The position numbers were made by a program, and so were the translations under genes. Below, in pieces: positions 1 to 6,884 of a stretch of DNA of 7,435 bases. Origin of the DNA: Collinsella sp. AM18-10 (GTDB lineage: Bacteria > Actinomycetota > Coriobacteriia > Coriobacteriales > Coriobacteriaceae). Numbering within the stretch: position 1 is the stretch's first letter; every line of letters begins with the position of its first letter. Under the pieces are notes generated by a model. That model did not search any database, was not told where the DNA came from, and saw nothing but the letters and a program-made list of their open reading frames with translations. The stretch is from contig NZ_QRJO01000026.1 in the NCBI RefSeq assembly GCF_003471585.1, positions 1-7,435 on the forward strand, written 5' to 3'.

Positions 1-108
1 AGATGATGGGGCGGAATGTCAATCCTGGTCTAACAGAGCCTAAAATAATGCACACGTGATTACGCGTTACGCGAATTGTTTTGACCGGTATGACAGTGGG
101 ATTGTTAG
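1..108. other. Leader upstream of pglZ, no secure gene
   Basis: No convincing gene is visible here. One frame is open from the left edge to a TAA at 41-43 (reading DDGAECQSWSNRA) and another runs to a TGA at 57-59. Either could be the last codons of an upstream gene, for example pglX or another BREX gene, but the piece is too short to decide. From about position 40 to 108 the DNA is locally AT-richer than the genes and holds a perfect tandem 7-mer, TTACGCG twice at 60-73. A TTGACC at 81-86 could be a -35 element, but no good -10 follows before the pglZ start, so I do not call a promoter. Confidence 0.3.
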
Positions 109-2790
109 ATGGCAAAGTTCGATGTAATTGAAGAGCTGGCGGCGCGCTTTGAACAGCCGCTGCCCGATTGCCGTGAGCGCCGCGTGGTGGTGTGGCACGA
201 CGCGGAAGGTGAGTTTGCCGCCACGTTTGCCGAGCTCGCCGAGAGCGGCTTTGGCGAAGCGGTGGAGCAGCGCTTGCCGCGTCCGGTGTGCTTTGTGGAG
301 GCTTGCGATGGGCATATGTTTGAGGTCAAACGCCTTATTGCCCGCGAGGACACCACGAGCGATATGCTGGTGTATCGCCAGCAGGGGCGCGGTGGCCTTG
401 AGGGCGATTGGCTGGCCGATGTTGAGCTGTATGCCGATCAGTTCTCGGCGGACTATCTGTCGCTGCTGGCCGATCAGTTGGGGGCTTCGAGTGCGAGGGA
501 TATTCGCAAGGCTCTGCAGGCTCACAAGTCGTTCTTTGCCGCCAAGGGCCGCGTCGCTAAGTTTTCTAAGTGCATGCCCGCGCCTGCATGCGCGACCGAT
601 GTCGAGCTGGGCCTGCTGGCCGCCATGTTTGGCGGCTCCGACCCCAGCGCCTCCACCATGCCGTTTATTGTGCGCTCGTGCCTGACCATGCTGTTGCACG
701 AAGGCCCGGAGGCGCTGGCGGAGCTGGCTCATAAGTTTGAGGCTGGCGATAGCCTTGCTGCCTTTGTGCGTCAGCGCACGGGCTTTGAGGGTGCGCTGTT
801 CGAGCGTGATTCGCTGCAGGATTTTGCCGCCCATGTGTTGCTGACGGCCTCGGCATCGCTGGTGCCGGCTGCTGCGCTGCAAAAGCTCTCCAACCATATT
901 GCGCCTGCCTATGCGCCGTATTGCATTGCCATCGTTCGCGAGTGGGCGAGCGATGCCGCGGCTGCTGACGACCTGCGCGAGATTTGCGAGTCGGTCCAGG
1001 ACGCATGCGGCCTGCGCCATGTGTTTGGCGGGCTGCCTGCCGCCGACTTGCTGCGACTCGATGTGTTCCCGTGCGTGGACGAGGCCATTCTGAGTGACTT
1101 GCTCACCTCGCTGGCACAGGGTGCCGATCGTGTTGACGAGGCCCGTCGTGTTGCCTCGGCCCGTCGCGATCTGTGCTGGTACGACGATGTTGCCTGCTAT
1201 TACCAGGTTCTTTTGGCGCTGGCCGATATGGCGGCCTTTAAGCGCGACCATGCGGGCGGATTCCATATTGCCCAGGCGGCCGAGGTGTGGGAGGCCTACA
1301 CCATGGATTGGTGGCGCATGGATGCGGCCTATCGTGCGTTGCGCCAGGCCAATGAGTGCTGCAAGTTGCGTGGCGTCGATCTGCTGGAGGACCCCGAGCG
1401 CCGCGCCGTCGAATGGGCCGAGAACAACTACGTTAACTGGTATCTGACCGAGAGCAATGCGTGCTGGGCCAATGCCGCCCAGGCGCAGTGGCGCGATGCC
1501 GGCTATGTTGAGGGCGTCGCTCGCCAAGACCTGTTCTATTGGGAGACGCTGCCCACGTATGTTGGCAGCGCCAAGGCCAAAGTCGTTCTGATTAGCGATG
1601 CGCTGCGCTACGAAGTAGCGCAGGACGTGGCCGCCGCATTGGAGCGCGAACGCGGCGGCGAGGTGCGTATGGGCAGCGTGCAGGCGATGTTCCCCTCTAT
1701 TACCGAGATGGGCATGCCGGCGCTGTTGCCGCATCAGGCCATGACGCTCAATATGGAAACGGGCGCCGTGCTGCTCGACGGTATGCCGACGGGCACTACG
1801 GCTGAGCGCCAGGCGGTGCTGCAGAAGGCCGCGCCTTCGGGTCGTGCCTTGAGCGCTGCGGCGTATTTGGATATGCCTGCCGCCGACCGCAAGGAGCTGC
1901 TCAAGTCCAGCGAGATCGTGTACCTGTATCACAACAAGATCGACGCGACGGGGGAGAAGCTCGCCACCGAAAGTGACGTGTTTGACGCGTGTGCCGAGAG
2001 CGTGGACGAGCTGGTCTCGATTGCCAAGCGCGTGTGCACCGACGCGCCGAGCGCCCGCGTGACGATTACATCCGATCATGGCTTTTTGTATACGGCCAAC
2101 GAGCTGCCGGAATGCCTGTTCCTGGGTAAGAACGATCTGCCGGACGACCCGGTGCTGTTTGGCAAGCGCCATGCGGTGGTCGCTCAGGGCGATGCCTTGG
2201 CCGATATTACCAACGGTGCGGGTGGCAGCCCGTATTTGGCCATGAACATGGACCATGTGGTGCCGGGCGGCGGTTATGTTGGCTTGGCCCCGCGCGGAAT
2301 CGTGCACTACAAGCGACCCGGCGGTACCAAGCGCTACGTGCATGGCGGCGTGAGCCTGCAGGAGCTCGTGGTGCCGGTGATCGGGTATCGCCGCCTGAGC
2401 GCCTCCTCAAAGGAATTTGTCGACACGCAGACGGCGCAGCTGCGCGTGCTCAACGAGAGCCGCCGCGTTACCAACTCGCTGTTTGGCATTAAGCTGCTAC
2501 AGGACGAGGCCGCTGTGGGCAAGGTGCTGCCGTGCGAGTACGAGCTGGTGTTTACCGACGAGACCGGCAACGAGGTGAGCGATGTGGTTCGCGTGCATGC
2601 GGACATGACCTCGCCCAACCCGCAGGACCGTGTGGTCGAGGCCCGCTTTACGCTTAAGACCGGTGTGTCGTTTGGATCTGGCGCGTCTCATTTGCTGGTT
2701 TGCCGCGATGCCCAGACGGGCAAGATCGTTTGGCGCGAGACGTACACCATCGCTGTTTCGTTTGCCCCTGTTGCTGACTTTGGTTTTTAG
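109..2790 (+). CDS. pglZ: BREX-1 system phosphatase PglZ, type A
   Basis: This is the 893-aa PglZ of a type 1 BREX phage-defence system, a cytoplasmic protein of the alkaline-phosphatase superfamily that works with the methyltransferase PglX and is needed for defence. The metal-site blocks appear in the expected order: SDALRYE around residues 496-502, FPSITEMGMPALLP around 528-541 (T532 at the nucleophile-like position), TSDHGF around 654-659 (D656, H657) and YVHGGVSLQE around 743-752 (H745). The N-terminal ~480 residues are helical and the last ~120 look like a beta-sandwich. Length fits type A PglZ (roughly 830-900 aa). The start is fixed because a TAG lies immediately before the ATG in the same frame. 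Its ribosome site (GTGGGA, 96-101) is weak compared with the genes downstream. The stop overlaps the brxL Shine-Dalgarno, implying coupling. No essential motif looks broken. Family and role are secure; the exact substrate is not shown by sequence. Confidence 0.96.
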   Translation: MAKFDVIEELAARFEQPLPDCRERRVVVWHDAEGEFAATFAELAESGFGEAVEQRLPRPVCFVEACDGHMFEVKRLIAREDTTSDMLVYRQQGRGGLEGDWLADVELYADQFSADYLSLLADQLGASSARDIRKALQAHKSFFAAKGRVAKFSKCMPAPACATDVELGLLAAMFGGSDPSASTMPFIVRSCLTMLLHEGPEALAELAHKFEAGDSLAAFVRQRTGFEGALFERDSLQDFAAHVLLTASASLVPAAALQKLSNHIAPAYAPYCIAIVREWASDAAAADDLREICESVQDACGLRHVFGGLPAADLLRLDVFPCVDEAILSDLLTSLAQGADRVDEARRVASARRDLCWYDDVACYYQVLLALADMAAFKRDHAGGFHIAQAAEVWEAYTMDWWRMDAAYRALRQANECCKLRGVDLLEDPERRAVEWAENNYVNWYLTESNACWANAAQAQWRDAGYVEGVARQDLFYWETLPTYVGSAKAKVVLISDALRYEVAQDVAAALERERGGEVRMGSVQAMFPSITEMGMPALLPHQAMTLNMETGAVLLDGMPTGTTAERQAVLQKAAPSGRALSAAAYLDMPAADRKELLKSSEIVYLYHNKIDATGEKLATESDVFDACAESVDELVSIAKRVCTDAPSARVTITSDHGFLYTANELPECLFLGKNDLPDDPVLFGKRHAVVAQGDALADITNGAGGSPYLAMNMDHVVPGGGYVGLAPRGIVHYKRPGGTKRYVHGGVSLQELVVPVIGYRRLSASSKEFVDTQTAQLRVLNESRRVTNSLFGIKLLQDEAAVGKVLPCEYELVFTDETGNEVSDVVRVHADMTSPNPQDRVVEARFTLKTGVSFGSGASHLLVCRDAQTGKIVWRETYTIAVSFAPVADFGF

Positions 2791-2804
2791 GAGTGTGCCC
2801 TATG
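2789..2804 (+). promoter_or_regulatory. brxL ribosome binding site overlapping the pglZ stop
   Basis: AGGAG at 2789-2793 begins inside the pglZ TAG stop (2788-2790) and lies 8 nt before the ATG at 2802. A GTG at 2793 is in the same frame but sits inside this Shine-Dalgarno, so it cannot be the start. The arrangement argues for one mRNA and coupled translation of PglZ and BrxL. Confidence 0.85.
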
Positions 2805-5132
2805 TTTGATAGTCACGACGACGATCTGTGGGAAGTTCCCTCGATTGATGTGAATGTGCCGGTGGAGGCTGTGCCCGCGGTGGAGGCTGTGCCTGCCCCA
2901 GAGGCCGTGGCTGCTGCGCCCGTCGAGGCTGTGGCGCCTGCCGAGGACGAGCCCTCGACCGATGACTATGTCCAGGCCGTGGCCGAGGCTCCCGAGGACG
3001 ACGGTTACGACATGGATGGACTGGACGGCAAGCTGCTCGAGCACTTTGGTGGCAAAATCGTGCGCAAGGACCTCACGGCCCTTATGAAGCGTGGTGCCAA
3101 CGTGCCCACCTTTGTGCTGGAGTACCTGCTGGGCATGTACTGCTCAACCGATGACGAGGACGCCGTGGCGGAGGGCCTGGAGCGCATCCGCAAGATCCTC
3201 ACCGATAACTACGTGCGTCCCGACGAGTCCGAGCGCATCAAGTCCAAGATTCGCGAGCTGGGTCGCTTTACCATTATCGATAAGGTGACGGCCAAGCTCG
3301 ACGAATACAAAGACATCTACGTGGCGTCGTTTGCCAATCTGACTATTGAGCCGTTTGTGATGCCGGCCGAGTACGTGCGTGACTATTCCAAGATTCTCCA
3401 GGGTGGTATTTGGTGCATTATGAGCATCGAGTACCGTCATCCCATGGAAGAGGAAGACGAGTTTGGCATGGAGGTCTTTGGCGACGATGCGCCGCGCCGC
3501 TCCAAGGCCAAGCGCAAAAAGCGCGGGCCCGAGGACTCTCCGTTTAGCGTGGCGTCGCTCACGCCTATCCAGATGCCCAACCTGGACCTGGAGGCCATGA
3601 TCGACGAGCGCCAGTATTTCTCGCGCGACGAGTGGCTCAACATGCTGCTGCGCTCTGCCGGCTATGAGCCCAGCGAGCTTTCGGAGAAGGAGCGCCTGCA
3701 CTTTATCGAGCGTATGGTGCCGCTGATCGAGCGCAACTACAACCTGTGCGAGCTTGGCCCCCGTGGCACCGGCAAGAGCCATATCTACAAAGAGGTTTCG
3801 CCCTACGCCATCTTGCTTTCGGGCGGGCAGACCACCACGGCCAACCTGTTCGGCCGTATGAACTCCATGCGCGCCGATCGCGTGGGCCTGGTGGGCCATT
3901 GGGATTGCGTGACGTTTGACGAGGTCGCCGGCATGCGCTTTAAGGACACCAACGCCGTGCAGATCATGAAGGACTATATGGCGAGTGGCAGCTATGCGCG
4001 TGGCCGCGACCAGATCAATGCCGATGCCTCCATGGTCTTTGAGGGCAACATCAACGACACCGTGCAAAACGTTCTTAAGACCACGCACCTGTTTGACCCG
4101 TTCCCGCCGGAGTTTAACAACGATTCGGCCTTCTTCGACCGTATCCACTATTACCTGCCGGGCTGGGAGATTCCCAAGATGCGCTCGAGCCTGCTGACCG
4201 GGCATTACGGCTTGATCACCGACTGCCTGTCGGAGTTTTGCAAGGAGATGCGCCGCAAGGACTTTACGCATCATATCGACCGTTATTTCCGCTTTAACAG
4301 CGACTTTAACAAGCGTGACGAGATTGCCGTGCGCAAGTCCTTTAGCGGCCTCGCCAAGCTGCTGTTCCCCGACGAGGCTATGGACAAGGACGACGTTCGT
4401 TGGCTGCTGGACTACGCCATCGAGGGCCGTCGCCGCGTAAAGGAGCAGCTCAAGATTATGGCGGGCGTCGAGTTTATCGACGTCAACCTGGGCTATATGG
4501 ATGCCGACAACCCGCAGGACGTGCATGTGGTACGCGTGCCCGAGCAGAGCGAGGACACGCTGATTCCCGACGGGCCGCTGCTGTCCGGTCACGTGTTTGG
4601 CGTGGGCAGGTCGCAGGGCGGCGAGGTTGCCGTGTACAAGCTGGAGAACAAGGCCGTTGCCGGCGAGTGCAAGTTTAAGCACGAGGGCGTGGCCTTTAAC
4701 AAGCCGGTGCGCGATACGCTGGAGGCCGCGTTCGACAACTTTGTGAACCTGGCGAACCGTGTGGCGCCGGGCATGCACATTGGCTCCAAGGATTATCTGC
4801 TGTTCTATAACGACCTGCAGAGCAAGGGCCTGTCCGAGGAAGTTTCGCTTGCCGAGTTTGTGGGCCTGTGCTCCGCGGCGTGCAACCGCCCAGTGATGCC
4901 TGCGCTGGCGGTCCCGGGCATCTTGCGCATGTCGGGCTCTATGGACGAGATCCGCGGGCTCGAGGACATTATGCGCGTGGCCAAAAACGCCGGTGCCAAG
5001 CGTGTGATTTTGCCGCTGAGCGCCATCGCGGGCCTGCAGAGCGTTTCGTCCGAGATCATTTCGGGCTTGAGCCCGGTGTTCTACATGGATGGCGATCCGG
5101 TCGACGCCGCGAAGAAGGCGCTGGATTTGTAG
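2802..5132 (+). CDS. brxL: BREX-1 AAA+ Lon-like protein BrxL
   Basis: This is a 776-aa BrxL, the AAA+ factor of type 1 BREX. Characterised BrxL is a DNA-dependent ATPase that assembles as rings on DNA and resembles MCM helicases; it is needed for phage restriction. Residues ~1-72 are an acidic low-complexity extension with VEAVPA repeats (21-26 and 27-32). The conserved BrxL N-terminus follows, with LEHFGGKIVRKDLT and VPTFVLEYLLGMYC. An acidic/basic linker with SKAKRKKRG comes before the ATPase. Walker A is GPRGTGKS at 319-326 (K325), Walker B is VTFDE with D373/E374, and a sensor-1-like Asn is in FEGNIND (N416). The C-terminus (~570-776) is Lon-protease-like. Aligned by eye to Lon, S682 falls at the catalytic Ser, but the Lys position (Lon GGLKEK) reads GLED with E721, so peptidase activity is doubtful. 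Known BrxL proteins are nearer 680 aa, so the extension is the unusual part. pglZ lies 11 nt upstream; 77 nt separate brxL from the next gene. Confidence 0.96.
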   Translation: MFDSHDDDLWEVPSIDVNVPVEAVPAVEAVPAPEAVAAAPVEAVAPAEDEPSTDDYVQAVAEAPEDDGYDMDGLDGKLLEHFGGKIVRKDLTALMKRGANVPTFVLEYLLGMYCSTDDEDAVAEGLERIRKILTDNYVRPDESERIKSKIRELGRFTIIDKVTAKLDEYKDIYVASFANLTIEPFVMPAEYVRDYSKILQGGIWCIMSIEYRHPMEEEDEFGMEVFGDDAPRRSKAKRKKRGPEDSPFSVASLTPIQMPNLDLEAMIDERQYFSRDEWLNMLLRSAGYEPSELSEKERLHFIERMVPLIERNYNLCELGPRGTGKSHIYKEVSPYAILLSGGQTTTANLFGRMNSMRADRVGLVGHWDCVTFDEVAGMRFKDTNAVQIMKDYMASGSYARGRDQINADASMVFEGNINDTVQNVLKTTHLFDPFPPEFNNDSAFFDRIHYYLPGWEIPKMRSSLLTGHYGLITDCLSEFCKEMRRKDFTHHIDRYFRFNSDFNKRDEIAVRKSFSGLAKLLFPDEAMDKDDVRWLLDYAIEGRRRVKEQLKIMAGVEFIDVNLGYMDADNPQDVHVVRVPEQSEDTLIPDGPLLSGHVFGVGRSQGGEVAVYKLENKAVAGECKFKHEGVAFNKPVRDTLEAAFDNFVNLANRVAPGMHIGSKDYLLFYNDLQSKGLSEEVSLAEFVGLCSAACNRPVMPALAVPGILRMSGSMDEIRGLEDIMRVAKNAGAKRVILPLSAIAGLQSVSSEIISGLSPVFYMDGDPVDAAKKALDL
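2861..2896 (+). repeat. 18-bp tandem repeat in the brxL 5' end
   Basis: Two 18-bp units at 2861-2878 and 2879-2896 differ at one position (CGC versus TGC at the end). Each encodes VEAVPA in the brxL frame. Degenerate copies follow (PEAVAAA, PVEAVAPAE). The unit is a multiple of three, so copy-number changes would lengthen or shorten the BrxL tail without a frameshift. Confidence 0.8.
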
Positions 5133-5209
5133 GGGTGCGGGCGAGCGGGGCGTCCGGTGCTCGTGCGTTCCGCGAACATGTTGGTGCGTAGTGCGTGAGG
5201 AGGCCTGCC
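5133..5209 (+). other. Spacer between brxL and the 454-aa gene
   Basis: This 77-nt G-rich gap has no clear promoter and no T-tract, so I see no terminator and expect read-through from brxL. A weak 6-bp stem is possible (5141-5146 with 5159-5164, one G-T pair, 12-nt loop). The last part holds the strong Shine-Dalgarno GAGGAGG at 5197-5203, 6 nt before the next ATG. Confidence 0.5.
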
Positions 5210-6574
5210 ATGGCGGACGAGCGTTCTGTTGGTGAGCTGCTCGACGAGCTGTTTGGCTTTGAATCGGTGGCCAAACGCCAGGCGACGCTTGAGCAGTACG
5301 ATCGCGGGGAGTTGGTGCGCAAGGCGCGCTCCCGCGAACTGCTGGGTGTGCTTAGGGATGTCGAGGCTGCCGAGCACGCTGCGCGCGAATCTGCCGTGCG
5401 GGCTGTTGATACGTACGTGCGCCGTGTTGAGGGCGCGGCCCTTGCGCGCGCTCGCAAGCAGGCGGGTGTTGTGGGCTCGCTGCAGATGGAGCGCCGCTAT
5501 GCTGCCTTTTTGCGCATGGAGGACAAGGCCGAGCTGCTGACGCGCCTGGAGCAGACGCTTGCGTTTATCGAGGTAAAGCTGCGTGCGAATACGGCGGACA
5601 GGGTGCGCGCAGCGTACGATGCTGCCGGCGCTTTAGTGCTGCAGGACGTGGCGCGTCTGGGTGACGTGCGCGTTGTGGATGCTGTGCCCCTGGATGCCGA
5701 CCTGCTGTGCACGCAGCTGGAGCAACTTCGTTGTGCCGCCGACGCAACGGACCTTGCGGGTATGATCACGGCGACGTTTGAGTCCGAGCTGAGTGCGACT
5801 GGGCCGCAGCACGCTGATGGGTTTACGGGTGATTTGGCTGGCGATGTTGCTGGTGACGTGGCGCTGGAGCGTGAACTTACGAACGTGCGCGGTGCTGCGC
5901 AGCGAGCGCGCTTAGCGGCGCAGGCGTATCGGGCCGAGCGCGCCGTCCGCGTTGTGGGGAGCACGGTGGAGCCAGTATCGTTGCCCGAGCCTGTGTGCGT
6001 TGCGTGCGAGACGACGTGCGATGCCGGGGAGCTTTCCGAGTTGCTCGTTCAGGTTAAGAAGTCGTTTGAGACCTACCGTCGTGTTGTTGCCTACGGCGGG
6101 TTGTTCTGTGCGTTTGGCTCTGGCTCGCCGCATGGGATTTGCCGGGGCTCGAGCTATTTAGACTACGATTCTCGGCTTGACGAAGACGTGCTGGTGGGCG
6201 AGTACGATGGCGCTACCAGGCATGATGTTCGCCGAGAGGTTGCGATTCCCGAGCTTGTGGATGAGGCTTCGGCCGATGGTGGCGACTCGCTCGAGGTTGC
6301 TGTGGCGCGCATACGTAAGTTTAACGGACGCCGCTACGATGGTGTGCTGGACGAGGATTCTGCGCGCCATGTGAATGCGTTTTGGTATGGGCTCAAAAAG
6401 CTCAGTCAGTATTGTGAGGCTGCCGTGCGCGTGGATGAGCGTGCTTGGGATTGCTTTATCGATAAGGTGCAGTTCGCCTACGATGAGCCCGTGGGGCGCC
6501 TGGCCACGCAGATGGACGACAAGCAGGTTGCGGCTTTTGTTGCTGCCGTGGAAGTGCTTGGCGCTGACGAGTAA
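5210..6574 (+). CDS. Unrecognised 454-aa protein in the BREX operon tail
   Basis: I do not recognise this family. The ATG at 5210 is chosen over an in-frame GTG at 5195 because GAGGAGG (5197-5203) sits 6 nt upstream of the ATG and overlaps the region just after the GTG. Residues 1-~150 are rich in Glu, Arg and Ala and look like long amphipathic helices, probably coiled coil (for example AFLRMEDKAELLTRLEQTLA). Residues 207-218 are a short tandem repeat, GDLAGDVAGDVA. A cysteine cluster CVACETTC (C263, C266, C270) could bind zinc, though a fourth ligand is not evident. The C-terminal ~170 residues look globular, with a Gly/Cys segment (GGLFCAFGSGSPHGICRG) and aromatic-rich helices (FWYGLKKLSQYC). 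No signal peptide or membrane segment is seen, so it is probably cytoplasmic. Codons are more T-ending, especially GTT for Val, than in brxL, suggesting a different history. Position suggests a BREX accessory or structural role; that is inference only. Confidence 0.88.
   Translation: MADERSVGELLDELFGFESVAKRQATLEQYDRGELVRKARSRELLGVLRDVEAAEHAARESAVRAVDTYVRRVEGAALARARKQAGVVGSLQMERRYAAFLRMEDKAELLTRLEQTLAFIEVKLRANTADRVRAAYDAAGALVLQDVARLGDVRVVDAVPLDADLLCTQLEQLRCAADATDLAGMITATFESELSATGPQHADGFTGDLAGDVAGDVALERELTNVRGAAQRARLAAQAYRAERAVRVVGSTVEPVSLPEPVCVACETTCDAGELSELLVQVKKSFETYRRVVAYGGLFCAFGSGSPHGICRGSSYLDYDSRLDEDVLVGEYDGATRHDVRREVAIPELVDEASADGGDSLEVAVARIRKFNGRRYDGVLDEDSARHVNAFWYGLKKLSQYCEAAVRVDERAWDCFIDKVQFAYDEPVGRLATQMDDKQVAAFVAAVEVLGADE
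5828..5863 (+). repeat. 12-bp imperfect tandem repeat encoding GDLA/GDVA/GDVA
   Basis: Three consecutive 12-nt units encode GDLA, GDVA and GDVA at residues 207-218 of the 454-aa protein. The codons differ between units at wobble positions (GGT/GGC, GAT/GAC, GCT/GCG), so the repeat is old or under protein-level selection. It probably marks a flexible acidic linker between the helical N-terminal half and the Cys-containing C-terminal half. Confidence 0.6.
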
Positions 6575-6601
6575 GGGCCTGGTTTGGCGGGAGGTTTCAC
6601 C

Positions 6602-6799
6602 ATGAAGATCGAAGTTGATGTAGATCAGCTGCGCGAGAGCCTGCTCGACCGCGCGGGGAGTGCAGCAGGCGTGGGCTTTCCGGCCGCCATGCTCGACGTA
6701 GTGGATATCGAGGATGAGTCGCCCCAAGAGCTCCTGACCCGTGCCGAACGCGAAGGCCTCGACCTCCGCGACTTTGCCGTCGACGATGACGCTGAATGA
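6602..6799 (+). CDS. Small acidic hypothetical protein, 65 aa
   Basis: This short gene is supported by a strong Shine-Dalgarno (GGGAGG, 6589-6594) 7 nt before the ATG and by a close position 27 nt after the previous stop. An in-frame TTG at 6584 is rejected as start because it lies upstream of the Shine-Dalgarno. The product begins MKIEVDVDQLRESLLDRAG, has a middle Gly/Ala/Met segment (GVGFPAAMLDVVDIED), then a predicted helix (SPQELLTRAEREG) and an acidic end (DFAVDDDAE). It is strongly acidic and has no signal peptide or membrane segment. I do not recognise a named family. Its place at the end of the putative BREX transcript allows an accessory or inhibitor role, but it could also be a resident chromosomal gene that BREX happens to border. 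Confidence 0.82.
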   Translation: MKIEVDVDQLRESLLDRAGSAAGVGFPAAMLDVVDIEDESPQELLTRAEREGLDLRDFAVDDDAE

Positions 6800-6814
6800 T
6801 GGCCATCTTTGTTA

Positions 6815-6843
6815 TTGACGAACATATGTTTGTATTTTATACT
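6815..6843 (+). promoter_or_regulatory. Sigma70-type promoter P1
   Basis: TTGACG (6815-6820) and TATACT (6838-6843) are separated by 17 bp, each one mismatch from consensus with ideal spacing. Transcription would start near 6850 and run toward the DUF3800 gene. A perfect LexA-type box (6819-6832) overlaps the -35 and the spacer, so repression by LexA is the simplest reading. Confidence 0.7.
6819..6832. promoter_or_regulatory. LexA/SOS box, exact match to Bacillus-type consensus
   Basis: CGAACATATGTTTG matches the Bacillus subtilis LexA (DinR) consensus CGAACRNRYGTTYG at every position. It overlaps the last two bases of the P1 -35 and most of the P1 spacer, a position where bound LexA would block RNA polymerase. 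The consensus in this organism is not known from the window. A second, weaker box lies 31 bp downstream, about three helical turns, so on the same DNA face. Confidence 0.7.
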
Positions 6844-6848
6844 CATGC

Positions 6849-6878
6849 TTGAACATACGTCCAACTTCATGGTATAAA
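6849..6878 (+). promoter_or_regulatory. Sigma70-type promoter P2 with extended -10
   Basis: TTGAAC (6849-6854) and TATAAA (6873-6878) are separated by 18 bp, with a TGG extended -10 at 6870-6872. The start would be near 6885, directly before the hairpin-forming segment, giving a short RNA of about 56 nt if transcription stops at the terminator ending at 6940. A degenerate LexA-type box overlaps its -35. Confidence 0.6.
6850..6863. promoter_or_regulatory. Second, degenerate LexA-like box
   Basis: TGAACATACGTCCA matches CGAACRNRYGTTYG at 11 of 14 positions. The ten-base core GAACATAYGT is shared with the perfect box (6820-6829 and 6851-6860), so the two sites form a direct repeat 31 bp apart. 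It overlaps the P2 -35. On its own this site would be weak evidence; paired with the perfect box it is plausible as a cooperative operator. Confidence 0.45.
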
Positions 6879-6884
6879 CTAGGT

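Noticed and set aside
81..109. Possible promoter with -35 TTGACC before pglZ
   Set aside because: At 17-bp spacing the -10 would read GTTAGA and overlap the start codon. No acceptable -10 was found nearby.
67..2343. Very long open frame on the minus strand (758 codons) opposite pglZ
   Set aside because: It lies opposite a clear PglZ gene with intact motifs. Its translation is a monotonous Arg/His/Ala/Gln/Leu-rich product typical of the antisense of GC-rich codons, and no family motif is seen.
3144..4778. Long open frame on the minus strand (544 codons) opposite brxL
   Set aside because: It is the antisense shadow of brxL, with His/Val/Leu-biased composition and no recognisable domain.
5141..5164. 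Possible terminator hairpin after brxL
   Set aside because: The stem is only 6 bp with a G-T pair and a 12-nt loop, and no T-tract follows.
5171..5186. GAACATGTTGG, looking like another LexA box before the 454-aa gene
   Set aside because: The half-site spacing is wrong: after GAAC the next four bases are followed by TGGT, not GTTY. AACATGTT is only an 8-bp palindrome and no promoter elements surround it.
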